Positions 34,384 through 45,829 of a stretch of DNA of 64,000 nt are shown one piece after another. The stretch lies in the NCBI GenBank assembly GCA_959347315.1, contig OY365822.1, positions 7,338,714 to 7,402,713 of the forward strand, written 5' to 3'. Both the position numbers and the translations under genes were made by a program. The first letter of the stretch is position 1. Every line of letters begins with the position of its first letter. This DNA is from Bimastos eiseni. Lineage: Eukaryota; Annelida; Clitellata; Crassiclitellata; Lumbricidae. The notes beneath the pieces were generated by a model. The model had not been told where the DNA came from and did no database searches. It saw only the letters and a program-made list of their open reading frames with translations.

Positions 34384-34456
34384 CATGGTGGCCGATTGGT
34401 TAGAGAGGTCTGCCAATAACGCGGAGAGTGCAGGTTCAACCCTCGTGAATTACTGA
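34384..34456 (+). mobile_element. tRNA-derived SINE, family A, truncated
   Basis: GGTGGCCGATTGGTTAGAGA (A-box region) then GGTTCAACCC (B-box, about 34433). The body is cut short and followed by GAATGAATGAAC repeats to 34725. Confidence 0.75.
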
Positions 34457-34725
34457 ATGAATGAACGAATGAATGAATTACTTGCTGAATAAATGAGGGA
34501 ATCAATGAACGAATCAATGAACGAATCAATGAACGAATGACTGTATGAGTGACCGAATCAATGAATGAATGAGCGAATTACTGAATGAATGACCGAGTCA
34601 ATGACTGACTGAATGAACGAATTACTGAATGAATGACCGAATCAATGAATGAATGACCGAATCGATGAATGAATGACCGAATCAATGAATGAATGACCGA
34701 ATCGATGAATGAATGACCGAATCAA
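34457..34725. repeat. (AATGAATGACCG)n repeat
   Basis: Tetranucleotides organised in a higher-order unit close to AATGAATGACCGAATCAATG, best preserved from 34610 to 34725. Confidence 0.85.
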
Positions 34726-34734
34726 TTTAACGGA

Positions 34735-35690
34735 TTAGCGTATTTTTGAATGATAACGAGAAATCACATAATATTACCCCAACCAAGTCGAGTGAGTTGA
34801 AACGGAGACGTAGACCTACATCGATAGATCCATACACAGACACGCAAACCAACACAAAGACCGAGTCACGTGCTAGCCCCATTCTTTCGTTTTTGTGCCC
34901 CTCGTGTTTTCGATACCGTTCATAAAGCGGCGATGACCTTTTGACCCTGTCGAATGAATAGACGCGGTAACAGGCCGCCATCTCTCTATGACATCGACCC
35001 CGTGAACCAATGGGTTGCGTGTGGGTAGGGGTCGTTACGATCATTACCCTCTGCAGGGTCGCGCCACTGGACCCTGAAGAGGGGTAAAAACGAAGAGCTT
35101 AATTCAACTGAGATGTCAAATACTTCGCTGTCGACAGTGAACGCTTCAATACATCTGTATTTATAAGGAACTTCTTATACATATATATGTGTATATTACA
35201 TGTGTAATGTATATATATATATACATATATATTATATGTCTCGCATATATATATATAATTTTGTCATCAGTTCCTGATGTCTGCTATATAGCGGCGATGG
35301 GTACGAATAAATGTCTACCATTGTCGTTGGTCATTGGTCAGGAAAATTGCTTGCATCATCGTGACGCAATTTGATTGTTCAGGCCCGGAACCCTACCAAC
35401 ATTTACATTTGTGACCTACTGCGTTGTGTTGGTGGTTTGATTATTGTCATGCAAAGATTTGTGAATAATTCTCTGCTTCTGAATAACATTTTGTTCATCA
35501 TTCCAAATGCTTGTGAAGTTCGATTTTAGTTTGTTGCTACCATCGGCGTCTATTAATAATATTTTTTCGTTTAATTGCAAATTCACAAACTGATGACGGA
35601 CAGGGTACGAACGAACGATGTCGAGTTATCCCTGGAGTTCAATTTGACCGTCGGCATGCAGCCACGCAGGGTCTCCCTTACACTATACAT
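34735..35690. other. Unassigned stretch
   Basis: No recognised gene. (TA)n runs at 35175-35260. Confidence 0.5.
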
Positions 35691-35815
35691 CTAATTTTAC
35701 AAACGCCGCCACCTGGCGAAAGGAGGACTAGCCAATCCTACGGGGATACGGGTCTCGACCTCGGTTCCGTAGCTTTGCATCCCAGTGTGTTAGCCATTGC
35801 TCAACGGCCACCTTT
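35690..35815 (-). mobile_element. tRNA-derived SINE, family B, best copy
   Basis: The minus strand reads GGCCGTTGAGCAATGGCTAA (tRNA head with A-box), ACTGGGATGCAAAGC (anticodon-arm region), GGTCGAGACCC (B-box), then GACTAGTCCTCCTTTCGCCA and GGTGGCGGCGTTTGTAAAAT. Head and body are contiguous, defining the family. Confidence 0.75.
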
Positions 35816-36004
35816 TATAGACGATATAAATGGATATAAATGGGTCTCTTTTCGTCATTTCGATCACCATTGTTCTGGTTTTCTCTGCGATTATCATTAG
35901 GCTGAACCTTCGAATGGATGGTTTCGTAAAACTCAGTCCTGGTATCGTGTAGTTCTGCATGGTCGACCTTAAGCGAGGAGTCCAATCAATCCATTCATTC
36001 ATTA

Positions 36005-36120
36005 CACAGATTTATATAGCGCCCATTCAGGGTTGCTACTCAGGAGCGCTCCCGTCCCCAGCGCGGCTGAAAGGAGCAGTTTTAAGGCGAGTATAAAAAG
36101 AGTCACAGTGAACCCTGGGG
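36005..36120 (-). mobile_element. Element 3' tail GAGCGCTCC...GGGCGCTATATAAA
   Basis: TTTATATAGCGCCC, then GGAGCGCTCCCG, reads on the minus strand as a retroelement-type end. The same pairing of a GCGCT block with a GCGCTATA block is seen at 19190-19215. Confidence 0.5.
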
Positions 36121-36439
36121 ACAAGCGTACTCACTGCAGTCCTCCATTTAATTTTATACCAGCATCGACACAGTTTAAGGCTGATTGACATTACTGCTTC
36201 TTCAGGTAAGATAGGTATACGGGGATAAGAAGCATCTTTGTCGACAGGCTTCAGTTATAGTGTGAAAACATTCTGTGAACGTTTTATCAGCTTTTATGAC
36301 CTCAAAACCTTCCCTTTTCAGTTGGGATACCATCCGTAGGCTGTCTCTCTGTCTTCTTGGAATTGACCTTATCGCGGTTTTATTTGACACGCCACAGATT
36401 GATGCACTCAGCATTAGACACGGCCGCAATAAAAGTGCT

Positions 36440-36519
36440 GATTAATAATGATAATAATGATAATAATAATAATAATAATAATAATAATTATAATGATAAT
36501 GATAATGACAATGATGATG

Positions 36520-36553
<34 letters not shown>

Positions 36554-36555
36554 TA
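36440..36555. repeat. (AAT)n / (GAT)n microsatellite
   Basis: AATAATAAT and GATAAT units. The surrounding 36120-36440 and 36560-37180 hold no recognised gene. Confidence 0.93.
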
Positions 36556-36784
36556 TGGTAGTCATATACTTAATGAATTTCGATATAATTACCACTTGTG
36601 TTAATCTGGTTAGTTGTTCTAGTATTCATGCAGTTTACATCGCTCTCCGCATGATATCGGGCAATGTGCAGCATCGAATGCTTGTTTGAAGTCCATGAAG
36701 TTGGTCAAGATTTTGTATGTGTGTGTGTTTGTATTTATGCAAATGAGTATTTACATGTATATGCTTTAACCTCGCTGACAGTAT

Positions 36785-36840
36785 GTTTGGATCAGTCAAT
36801 CGTCGAGGGGGGACAGGTTGTGGTGAACATAGGAAGATGA
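36785..36840 (+). repeat. Dispersed block shared with 40300-40355
   Basis: CAGTCAATCGTCGAGG, then AGGTTGTGGTGAA, then ATAGGAAGATG. The second copy has CAGTCAATCATCGAGG with the same following words. Confidence 0.7.
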
Positions 36841-37179
36841 TGAAGTTGATGAAGATTTTCTGGTATTTTCAAGTATTCTGTCTCGTCATCTTAGTATGAG
36901 TAGTTGATCGATTGCGCTTCTTCCTTCAATACCATAAAACCGGCGTCTTCTTCTTCTTCTTCAAGTGCTCTTTCTAAGTTCTTATTTATACTCTTTCACT
37001 CAGTGTCCTTTAAGGTTTGTGAAACCATTTCCTGGATTGCTCTGTATTCTGTAATTTTATGCAATTATTTCGACCTCATTTTCATTTGTACATTTAAACG
37101 ATTGTGTTCATTTGCATATATATGTGTGTGTGTGTGTGTGTTTGTATGTTTGAATGCATGTTTGAGTTGTATTGTGTAA

Positions 37180-37430
37180 TCCGTAGGTAATTCATAATGA
37201 GGTGGCATTTGCAGAATGAAGGACAATTGTCTGTAGTGAAGACTGCGGAGATATGGATGGAAAAACAATAAGAAGATGGCCCTGTAGGTAGTGGATTGGT
37301 GATATGAAAGAGTGGTGTGAGGACGAAATTTACGTGTTGTCAAGGAAGTAGCAAGACCGAACGACTTGGAGAAGTTGCAGTGGACACCGACGGGTTATGA
37401 GCCCAAGGAATGATGATGATGATGACGACG
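37180..37430 (+). mobile_element. Probable LINE 3' end with (GAT)n tail
   Basis: Interrupted frames give IRRWPCRWIGDMKEWC and similar words that recall the basic W-rich C-terminus of LINE reverse transcriptases (RW.DDI..W). The sequence then passes directly into GATGATGATGATGACGACG, a common LINE 3' tail. Weak call. Confidence 0.4.
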
Positions 37431-37439
37431 ACGATGATG

Positions 37440-38040
37440 ATGATGATGATGATCGGTATGCTTCACTGAATGATGGGTAAACGTGAAAGGGGGTGATCCA
37501 CTACTGTATACAATGCAAGACAGTTATAGATAGAGTGACAGAGAGAGAGAGATGCAGAGGCAGTCAAATATACCCCCTATCCCCCATGAGAGAGTGGGCA
37601 CCCCGGTTCAGCAGAGGCCGACTAGGACATTAATTACGAGTGCTAGGTCCCAAGGGTGGAGTAGCCAGCCGTCAAGGGCCTTGTTCCTGTGCTTTGGCCT
37701 CGTTTGCCTCCCTCACTTGAAGAGCATTCCCCTCTCTGACGATGACCCGACCTAAATATATAAACATTCTTGTGGCCGTGGCCCGGTTATGAGCAAGCAT
37801 TTTACCCCACGACTGAAGCGCCATATTTGCCCCCGAGCCCCGTATTCAACAAATGAACAGGGTTAACAGCAAAATAAGATGTCAGTTTAAAATGTCGGCC
37901 TCAAAGACCAGTAACAAATCACGCGGCGAAGGCCAGAAGTGACAGGACAGAGGCCGGGTTTGGCCTGAGCGACGAGCGACAGGTCTCCATGCCTGAGGTG
38001 CCTACATTCCAATGAAGGACCATAATTACGTTCTGTCTTT
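37440..38040. other. Unassigned stretch
   Basis: No recognised gene. A 67-codon frame at 37552-37755 is of ordinary composition but unrecognised; the region may belong to an unidentified transposable element. Confidence 0.4.
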
Positions 38041-38044
38041 GAAG

Positions 38045-39745
38045 TCATGTATGTACGCAAGTATGTATGTGTTTGTATGTATGTATGTATGTGTTTGTAT
38101 GTATGTATGTGTTTGTATGTATGTATGTGTTTGTATGTATGTATGTGTTTGTATGTATGTGTTTGTATGTATGTATGTATTTGTATGTATGTATGTATGT
38201 GTTTGTATGTATGTATGTGTTTGTATGTATGTATGTGTTTGTATGTATGTATGTATGTGTTTGTATGTATGTATGTATGTATGTGTTTGTATGAATGTAT
38301 GTGTTTGTATGTATGTATGTGTTTGTACGTATGTATGTGTTTGTATGTATGTATGTATGTGTTTGTATGTATGTGTTTGTATGTATGTGTTTGTATGTAT
38401 GTATGTGTTTGTACGTATGTATGTGTTTGTATGTATGTATGTATGTGTTTGTATGTATGTGTTTGTATGTATGTGTTTGTATGTATGTGTTTGTATGTAT
38501 GTATGTGTTTGTATGTATGTATGTATGTGTTTGTATGTATGTATGTATGTGTTTGTATGTAAGCATGTGTTTCTATGTATGTATGTGTTTGTATGTATGT
38601 ATGTGTTTGTATGTATGTATGTATGTGTTTGTATGTATGTGTTTGTATGTATATATGTGTTTGTATGTATGTATGTACGTATGTGTTTGTATGTATGTAT
38701 GTGTTTGTATGTATGTATGTGTTTGTATGTATGTATGTGTTTGTATGTATGTATGTATGTGATTGTATGTATGTATGTGTTTGTATGTATGTATGTGTTT
38801 GTATGTATGTATGTATGTGTATGTATGTATGTATGTGTTTGTATGTATGTATGTGTTTGTATGTATGTATGTGTTTGTACGTATGTATGTGTTTGTATGT
38901 ATGTATGTATGTGTTTGTATGTATGTATGTGTTTGTATGTATGTATGTGTTTGTATGTATGTATGTATGTGTTTGTATGTATGTATGTATGTGTTTGTAT
39001 GTAGGTATGTGTTTGTATGTATGTAGGTATGTGTTTGTATGTATGTATGTATGTGTTTGTATGTATGTATGTGTTTGTATGTATGTGTTTGTATGTATGT
39101 ATGTGTTTGTATGTATGTATGTATGTGTTTGTACGTATGTATGTATGTGTTTGTATGCATGTGTTTGTATGTATGTATGTGTTTGTATGTATGTATGTGT
39201 TTGTATCTATGTATGTGTTTGTATGTATGTATGTATGTGTTTGAATGTATGAATGTATGTGTTTGTATGTATGTGTTTGTATGTATGTATGTATGTATGT
39301 GTATGTATGTGTTTGTATGTATGTATGTATGTGTTTGTATGTATGTGTTTGTATGTATATATGTGTTTGTATGTATGTATGTGTTTGTATGTATGTATGT
39401 GTTTGTATGTATGTATGTATGTGTATGTATATATGTGTTTGTATGTATGTATGTGTTTGTATGTGTTTGTATGTATGTGTTTGTATGTATGTATATATGT
39501 GTTTGTATGTATGTATGTATGTATGTGTTTGTATGTATGTGTTTGTATGTATGTATATATGTGTTTGTATGTATGTATGTATGTGTTTGTATGTATGTGT
39601 TTGTATGTATGTATATATGTGTTTGTATGTATGTATGTATGTGTTTGTATGTATGTATGTGTTTGTATGTATGTATGTATGTATGTATGTATGCATGCAT
39701 GTATCTATGTATGTATATATGTATGTATGTACGTATGTATATGTG
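38045..39745. repeat. 1.7-kb GTAT/GTTT tetranucleotide array
   Basis: GTATGTATGTGTTT-type units: two to four GTAT followed by GTGTTT, repeated about 90 times with rare point changes (TACG, GCAT). It is open in all six frames, which gives spurious 'proteins' up to 556 residues. Confidence 0.97.
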
Positions 39746-39761
39746 TATGACTTAAAGGTGA

Positions 39762-39831
39762 TGGGGAGATGGTTGAATGGTAAGATGCTGAGTTCAGAAG
39801 GACACGGACGGGGTCATTACCCGCTAGTTCC

Positions 39832-39870
<39 letters not shown>

Positions 39871-39960
39871 ATTGACTAATCCTTTCATTCGTTAGGCGGC
39901 GTTGCTAAAATCTGGCCGCATTGCATGACTGCTGTACAGTTAAAGTCTTTTACTAGTCTA
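39762..39960 (+). mobile_element. SINE-B copy interrupted by (TA)n
   Basis: The tRNA-like head is GGTTGAATGGTAAGATGCTG with a B-box-like GGGTCATTACCC. (TA)n fills 39836-39868, and the body GACTAATCCTTTCATTCGTT then AGGCGGCGTTGCTAAAAT follows. Confidence 0.65.
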
Positions 39961-40560
39961 TCATGTAATCATATTTACCGTAGCTTGTCGATTGGACTTG
40001 GATATATATATATATATTTATTTATATATATATATGTATCTATATGTATAAATTTGCATATATTTGCATATAGCTGTCTTCCTTTGCATTAAGTAACGCA
40101 TTCGTGCGGTCATGCATCCCAACTGATTAATGAGATTACCATGGATAAGACATCAAAGCGCTTCTATCCGTCTCTCTTGATCTGTGCTTGGCTGACTTCT
40201 TCTTCCTCTCCGTATGTCTGTTTGGTCTTCCCACTCCCTGTGGCTGGTCTCTATCCGTTGTTACATTCTATATCTGTGCTTTAAGCCGCTGACTGCGTAG
40301 TTGGACCAGTCAATCATCGAGGGGTGAGAGGTTGTGGTGAATATAGGAAGATGGATGGAATGGAGTGGGATGGGGGTGGTCTGTCCTATGTCGCCGCCAG
40401 CGGTCGCATCCCTTGATCCTCTGATATTGGTCTCCTCAACACTCCCCACTTCCTACCCCACCCACTCATCGCTTCCTTTCCTGCGAATCATCCAACGGCC
40501 CCACCCAATCGCAAGGCCTCATCACCTCCATCTATTTGCAAGGCAGAGGAACGAGTGAAG
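39961..40560. other. Unassigned stretch
   Basis: (TA)n at 40003-40045. The dispersed block described at 36785 recurs at 40300-40355. No gene is recognised. Confidence 0.5.
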
Positions 40561-40564
40561 TCGA

Positions 40565-40990
40565 TGTTGAATGAATGAGTGAATTAATAAGATACTGACT
40601 GGATGAATGAATGAAGGCAGGTGAATGAACGCAGGTGCGAGTGAATGAAAAAATTACTGACTGAATGAATCAATGAATCAATGAACGAAGACACGACTGA
40701 ATGGGTGAATGAACGGGAATGGGTGAATGAATGAATTGGTGAATTAATACATGAATGAATGAATGGGTGAATGAACGGGGATACGATTGAATGAAAGGGT
40801 GAATGAATGAATTGGTGAATGAATTAATGAATGGGTGAGTTAGTGAGTGAATGAATGGGCGAATGAATGGGTGAATGAACGGGGATACGAATGAATGAAT
40901 GAATGGGTGAATGAATGAATGAATGAATGGGTGAAAGAACGGGGATACGAATGTATGATTGAATGAACGAACGAACGAACGAATTGAGCT
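40565..40990. repeat. (GAATGAAT)n repeat
   Basis: AATG-based array with a larger repeat GGTGAATGAACGGGGATACG at about 40770, 40870 and 40930. Frames read Ser-Phe-Ile-His only. Confidence 0.9.
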
Positions 40991-41029
40991 ACTGAATGTT
41001 AGAGAGAGAAGGAAGTGATTGTATAATAC

Positions 41030-41085
41030 ATACATGTATATATATATATATACATGTATATACATGTATATACATGTATATAGTG
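41030..41085. repeat. TATA/TACATG microsatellite
   Basis: (TA)n followed by ATACATGT units. Confidence 0.85.
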
Positions 41086-41496
41086 CTGGAGCCTCAGCGC
41101 TGCACAACGGCAGACCTTCAAGGGATGCATGGCGTTGATATTATATGAATCGGTCATTGGGGACATATTTCGGTGATGATAAAATAAGAGAACGAGGTCA
41201 ACACTATGCATTTAGGTCACAGTATATATATAATTTAAAAATTTCAGTTGGAGGGGATGGAGCTGCTACGTGAAATTGGAGGCATTCACCTCCGGACCCT
41301 CTATCTGGACGCCCTTGGAGCTGCCTATAAATCCCAAACCCAGAATTTCATACATATTTCATGAATATCCTGCGTTTCTACCGTGTGTCCACTCTTCATT
41401 TTTTTTCTACATCATGAATGTGTTTTGGGGATTAGATTTTTTGCCGACCACATGTCTCCCGAAACACAAATTGTTTCGACTTGCCCTCAGTGAAAA

Positions 41497-41685
41497 AGTA
41501 TATATACTTATTAGAAATCAGTAACTGTTGCAATAACGTTATTGTTTGCGTAAGGATCATTATTTGCCCACTGCCAAACCGATGATGAAGTCTCCGCCTA
41601 TGGATCTATTAATTCAATCTATTAATCCTTAGCCAAACAATAAAGTTATTGCAACAGCTACTATTTTCTAATAAGTATATATACT
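41497..41685. mobile_element. MITE with long terminal inverted repeats
   Basis: The left end AGTATATATACTTATTAGAA, continuing through GTTGCAATAACGTTATTGTT, is matched in reverse at the right end (AACAATAAAGTTATTGCAAC ... TTCTAATAAGTATATATACT). Arms are about 55 bases with few mismatches, and the whole element is 189 bases. AGTATATATACT also occurs alone at about 43139 and 43739, and a fuller TATATACTTATTAGA at about 42292. Confidence 0.85.
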
Positions 41686-41794
41686 TTTTAGATATATCAG
41701 CAAACTTGTATCTGTCGACAAGCAGGAAAAACATTTTGCAAAGGCTTTTCATAACATAGAGTAACAGTAGGGCCTATATAGTCTTACTTTAACG

Positions 41795-41870
41795 ACACTG
41801 TGATAAGAAAGATCATCAACCTCCCCCTCCTCCTTTATCCAGTCTTGGGACCACATCTCTGGCATGTATA
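41795..41870 (+). repeat. Dispersed repeat, CTTGGGACC family
   Basis: GACACTGTGATAAGAAAGATC, then CCCCTCCTCCTTTATCCAGT and CTTGGGACC (split here; continuous in the genome). Same module order as at 15590. Confidence 0.65.
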
Positions 41871-42490
41871 TCATATAGTGAATATGTATTGTATTTTAAC
41901 TCTCGACCTCCTGGTTAGCTTTGGCTTTCCTCTACGTTAACCACTGTTATATATACTGTCGCAAATACATATACGTGAACTAGTATGTATATAATTTCGG
42001 CAAAGACTAAATAGAAAGCGTATGTATAGTATAACTAAGGTTGCAATGTTTAATTGTTTAATTGTAGGTCCCTATTAGGCATTTGCAATCCACTCGTTCT
42101 ATGCATGATAGCCCCATAAATACTTAACTTATAATTCAGTTATGATATCGAAAGAGCTGCTATTAAATCACTCTGGCCTCTTGTATACTTTTTCGGTCCG
42201 GAATCAAGTCTCTATGCTTCAAAACTTCGCTATATAAATTGGTCTCCGCGATCTGTTGATGCCAGCGGAAGTATATATACTTTTAGGAATATATATATAC
42301 TTATTAGAGGAATGACTTAGAGGAAAGCAGTAACAGAGGCAGTTGGAGAGGAAGGAGGAATAAGACAAGAATCGTTCGTGTCACAGACCATACTCATCGG
42401 CAGCAGACTGATTATATGAGGAACTACACTTTTAGAAGATGGGGCCTAGACGAGAAGAGTGGTTGTAAGCAACGCATTGCACGATGTGAA
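41871..42490. other. Unassigned stretch
   Basis: No recognised gene. TATATACTTATTAG fragments of the 41497 MITE family lie at 42270-42310. Confidence 0.5.
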
Positions 42491-42529
42491 TAGGGCGTGT
42501 ATACAGTTGCAACTGTTTGGTCATACCAG

Positions 42530-42835
42530 GGAGACGTTTCCGAATCTATATCGCCACGTTGGACCACGCATATCGATCCATTTCACCTAAGACTCAGTAT
42601 AGACTCATTTAAAACTAAATTGAAAGTGTTTCTGTTTTCTAAGGTAGGGTTATGCAATGCCTTCCTTATCCCGGCTGCTGACTTTCGTTCAAGGTTGTAC
42701 GGCGCAATTGTAATGGTTAGCGCCGCGTTTACGGCGCCTTATAAATCAGCGTTATTATTATTATTATTATCATTATTATTATTTTTATTATTATTATTAC
42801 TATCATTATTATTATTATTATTACTATTATGTCAC
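42530..42835 (+). mobile_element. LINE 3' end with GGCGCCTTATAAA tail and (ATT)n
   Basis: The plus frame ends with FHLRLSIDSFKTKLKVFLFS, the common SFK..LK.FLF ending of LINE reverse transcriptases. About 110 bases on comes TTACGGCGCCTTATAAATCA, then (TTA)n to 42833. The layout equals that at 57460-57850. Confidence 0.75.
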
Positions 42836-43024
42836 ATATAGTGCTATTCATCATTGGCATTGCCAACGGATCTGTCATCAGGCCATCTGGGTCGCCGCTT
42901 GTCAGTGGATTGTAATCTTGACATAGTGCCCTGAAAAGCCACCGCATTGAAACGTTGGATCAATGCCGACAAGTTCTGGAAAAGGAAGTTTGTCTCTCGG
43001 GTGTCACCGGTAGTTGTCGAAAGT

Positions 43025-43034
43025 TATTATTATT

Positions 43035-43069
<35 letters not shown>

Positions 43070-43071
43070 TA

Positions 43072-43105
<34 letters not shown>

Positions 43106-43137
43106 CATTATTATCATTATTATCATTATTATTAAGA
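43025..43137. repeat. (ATT)n/(CATT)n microsatellite
   Basis: ATT and CAT triplets over 110 bases. The region 43140-43850 is AT-rich with many (TA)n runs and a (CTAT)6 block at 43595-43620; no gene. Confidence 0.95.
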
Positions 43138-43854
43138 AGTATATATACTCAGTCTATCGATAGTTACAGATATCAGATGCAGAGTCATCGAGTAATGCAT
43201 GCATTTGTGTGTATCAGTAAGAAATCGCATTAAGAGACTAACTAACGTCTCTATATCACCTCTCTTATCTTATAATACGATTTGGAGCCTAATTTGCAGA
43301 CTGCTTTTGATCGAGGATTATATTGAATAATAATTGCTTTTTGACCCCTTGGAAAACGACTATTAAGTGTGGAATTAGGCCGCCCTGTCTTAGATGTTTT
43401 ATATTTATATATATATATATATATATGATGCGTTGACTTCTATGCATGTATATATACTTTTATAACTACGTATGTATAAATATATATAAATTGCACATTT
43501 ATATATAGCACAGTGCATGTATATATATACACAGATATATATATATTGTGCATGCATTCAGTTTGAACTTACAATTCTCACTTATTGTGTGTATCTATCT
43601 ATCTATCTATCTATCTATATATATATATATATATATACAAATTCAGCATATATTTACATAGATTCTTTATTGAAGTATATATATTACGTGTGTATATATA
43701 TACGTGAACAGATCAGTTCGTTCGTACAACATGTTTAAAGTATATATACTTGGTGTTCGAAGCAAGAATTAAAATGTCTGATGAAACAAGTGTCCGCTTT
43801 TTATGAGGGATTGACTGAACGAAATAGAAAGTACCTTAGAAAGTATCCTTAGTT

Positions 43855-44090
43855 AGTGAGCGAATGAATGGATGAATTAATTAATGAATAAAGACTGAAT
43901 GAACAAATAAGTGAATGAATGAATGAGTCAATTAATAAACGAGTAAATGACTAACCGAATGAATGAATGACTGACGACCGAATGAATTAATGAGTAAGTG
44001 AACGAATGAAGGAGTGAATGTTTTACGTGAATGAATGAATCAATGAATAAGTGAATGAGCGAACGATAGAATGAATGAATGAAACGCTAG
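43855..44090. repeat. (GAATGAAT)n repeat
   Basis: AATG-based diverged tetranucleotides. Confidence 0.85.
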
Positions 44091-44259
44091 AGAATTCACG
44101 ATAGAATGATGAGAAATTAAAAGACGCCAACGAGCCATTGCGTTAGTGAATCGATTAATAAGTGAACGTATCGGTCTACGTGTCGCTCTATGTTTGTCTA
44201 CGTCTGTCTCTGCCCCTCTTTCTGTCTGTTTATCGTCTGATTACGTATGTGCGTCTGTT

Positions 44260-44770
44260 CGTCGCTTGGGCTCTATATCTCATTGGTCCGTGTTTTGTTT
44301 CAACAATTGTTGCCATGACAACGAGCAAAGCGATTCCATGGAAACGCTTATCGGGCCTTAATATATCGATATGCGTCGTTCGACGTTGACTCCGCCCCTC
44401 GAATAAAAACTATGGCGCATTTATAGCCTTAAAACACGATTACAGATAAATGGAGGGTTCTGCAACGCCAAGGCGAACAATAGCGCCATCTATCAATCGA
44501 CGTAAACGACGCCTGCTTGCGGTGGGAGGAATACAAACCGATAGATCAGCGCCAAAGGGGCGTTTTCGGAACGGCCTATGAGCGGTGACCGGGCAGCCAA
44601 TCGGCGCGCAACAGTCGCACACGTGACGAGCGCCGATGGCCAATAATAAATAGCATATTGCGCACGGGAATAGAAGAGGTCGGGAGCAATGTAATTTAAC
44701 TTATGTAATGTAGGAATATTTATGTGGTTTTTGGCGAGCGCGGTAAATGGCAATGTATAAAAACCATCGT
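44260..44770 (+). promoter_or_regulatory. CpG/CCAAT-rich segment with X-box and TATA-like motif
   Basis: Rich in CpG and free of simple repeats, unlike its surroundings. It contains an RFX-type X-box GTTGCCATGACAAC (44309-44322), CATTGG and two CCAAT sequences (near 44280, 44599, 44640), CCGCCCC (near 44392), CACGTG (near 44620) and TATAAAA (44756-44762). This combination suggests a promoter or enhancer. It is 2.1-2.5 kb upstream of the candidate lin-28 first exon. No transcript evidence is visible. Confidence 0.4.
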
Positions 44771-44818
44771 TTTATAAGGATAGTCAATAGTTAATATTGG
44801 CGAATCTTGGATTGGTGT

Positions 44819-44905
44819 GGCACAGTGGCCGATCGGTTAGAGCGGTCAGCCCGTAACGTTCAGTGTGTGCTGAGCGCGCGGGTTCGAGCCTCGTCCGGGG
44901 CGTCA
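44819..44905 (+). mobile_element. tRNA-derived SINE, family A
   Basis: CAGTGGCCGATCGGTTAGAG (A-box region) and GGTTCGAGCC (B-box, about 44881), separated by CCCGTAACGTTCAGTG as in the copy at 18801. The body is truncated against the following LINE fragment. Confidence 0.75.
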
Positions 44906-44906
44906 G

Positions 44907-45240
44907 TCATTGTGTCCAATGCTTTGTGTCTCGTACGATGTTCATTAAGCTTGTGCCTTTTAAACCAGTCCACGTCATGACATTGTCAAACCAGCAGATT
45001 CTGGGTCTTCCACGACTTCGGCTTTCTTCCACTATACCCAACATTACACAGTTCTCAATACTGTCTTTAGGCTGTCTCACGATTTGCCTGAAGTACCACA
45101 GTTTTCTGGACTTGATGTGGCCCAACAGATTGCAGTCAACTGTCGCCATTTGATACACTTGTTCGGTGGTCACCATTGCTGTCCAGGAAATTCTGTGCAG
45201 TTTCCTTATGCACTTGTCATCAAATGCTTGTGTGCATTTC
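44907..45240 (-). mobile_element. LINE fragment, minus strand (C-terminal reverse-transcriptase end)
   Basis: The minus-strand frame reads LHRISWTAMVTTEQVY, LLGHIKSRKLWYFRQIVRQP and RSRGRPRICWFDNV. HRISW, a GHI.R-like block and GRPR..W are typical of LINE C-termini. The frame is open over 330 bases, so this copy is relatively young, but the upstream catalytic domain is absent. Confidence 0.8.
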
Positions 45241-45244
45241 CTAT

Positions 45245-45400
45245 ATACGTGTTATATATATATATATATATATAGTTTTTCAGACCAGAAGTTCATTTTC
45301 GAAGTCTCTTGCACTGTTGTATATATATATATATATATATAAATTATATAAAATATGTACTTTAGTATATATATCTATATATACATATGTGTACTACTTT
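45245..45400. repeat. (TA)n microsatellites
   Basis: Pure TA blocks at 45253-45275 and 45318-45343. Confidence 0.9.
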
Positions 45401-45634
45401 TAGTTCATTTCTTTAGTGCCAAGATTAAATATCTCGCCAATGGAACTTCAACGAAATGGCCCTGTATAACAATAGTATACTTCGTATGTGGCGTGACATC
45501 TTCGTTGAATCTAAAACCGGCCAACCGCAGTATTATTAAAGTACACTACGAGCGAATGTTGACTAATTATTAAAGGAGTCAAACTCAACTTTCTACATCC
45601 ATGCAAGGCTCTTTCATGTTATGCATCTGGTTCA

Positions 45635-45705
45635 AACAACGCTACCGCCTAGCGAGAGAAGGACTAGTCAGCATTTACATAGTGTGTTGGGAACCCTAGG
45701 ATCGT
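45635..45705 (-). mobile_element. Partial SINE-B copy
   Basis: ACAACGCTACCGCCTAGCGA, then AGAAGGACTAGTCAGC, the reversed body of family B. Confidence 0.6.
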
Positions 45706-45829
45706 TGTCGAAACGGTGCTGGTGGGCGGGCAGAGCGCTGGATGAGTTGGGATGATCAAACGTGATGAACGGACGTTCAGTTAATTAAATAGACACAAAG
45801 GCAGACGACGACTAATTATGATAGACATA

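Noticed and set aside
38026..39696. 556-codon open frame (Ile-His-Thr-Tyr periodic)
   Set aside because: Translation of the GTAT array. All six frames are open, no residue diversity.
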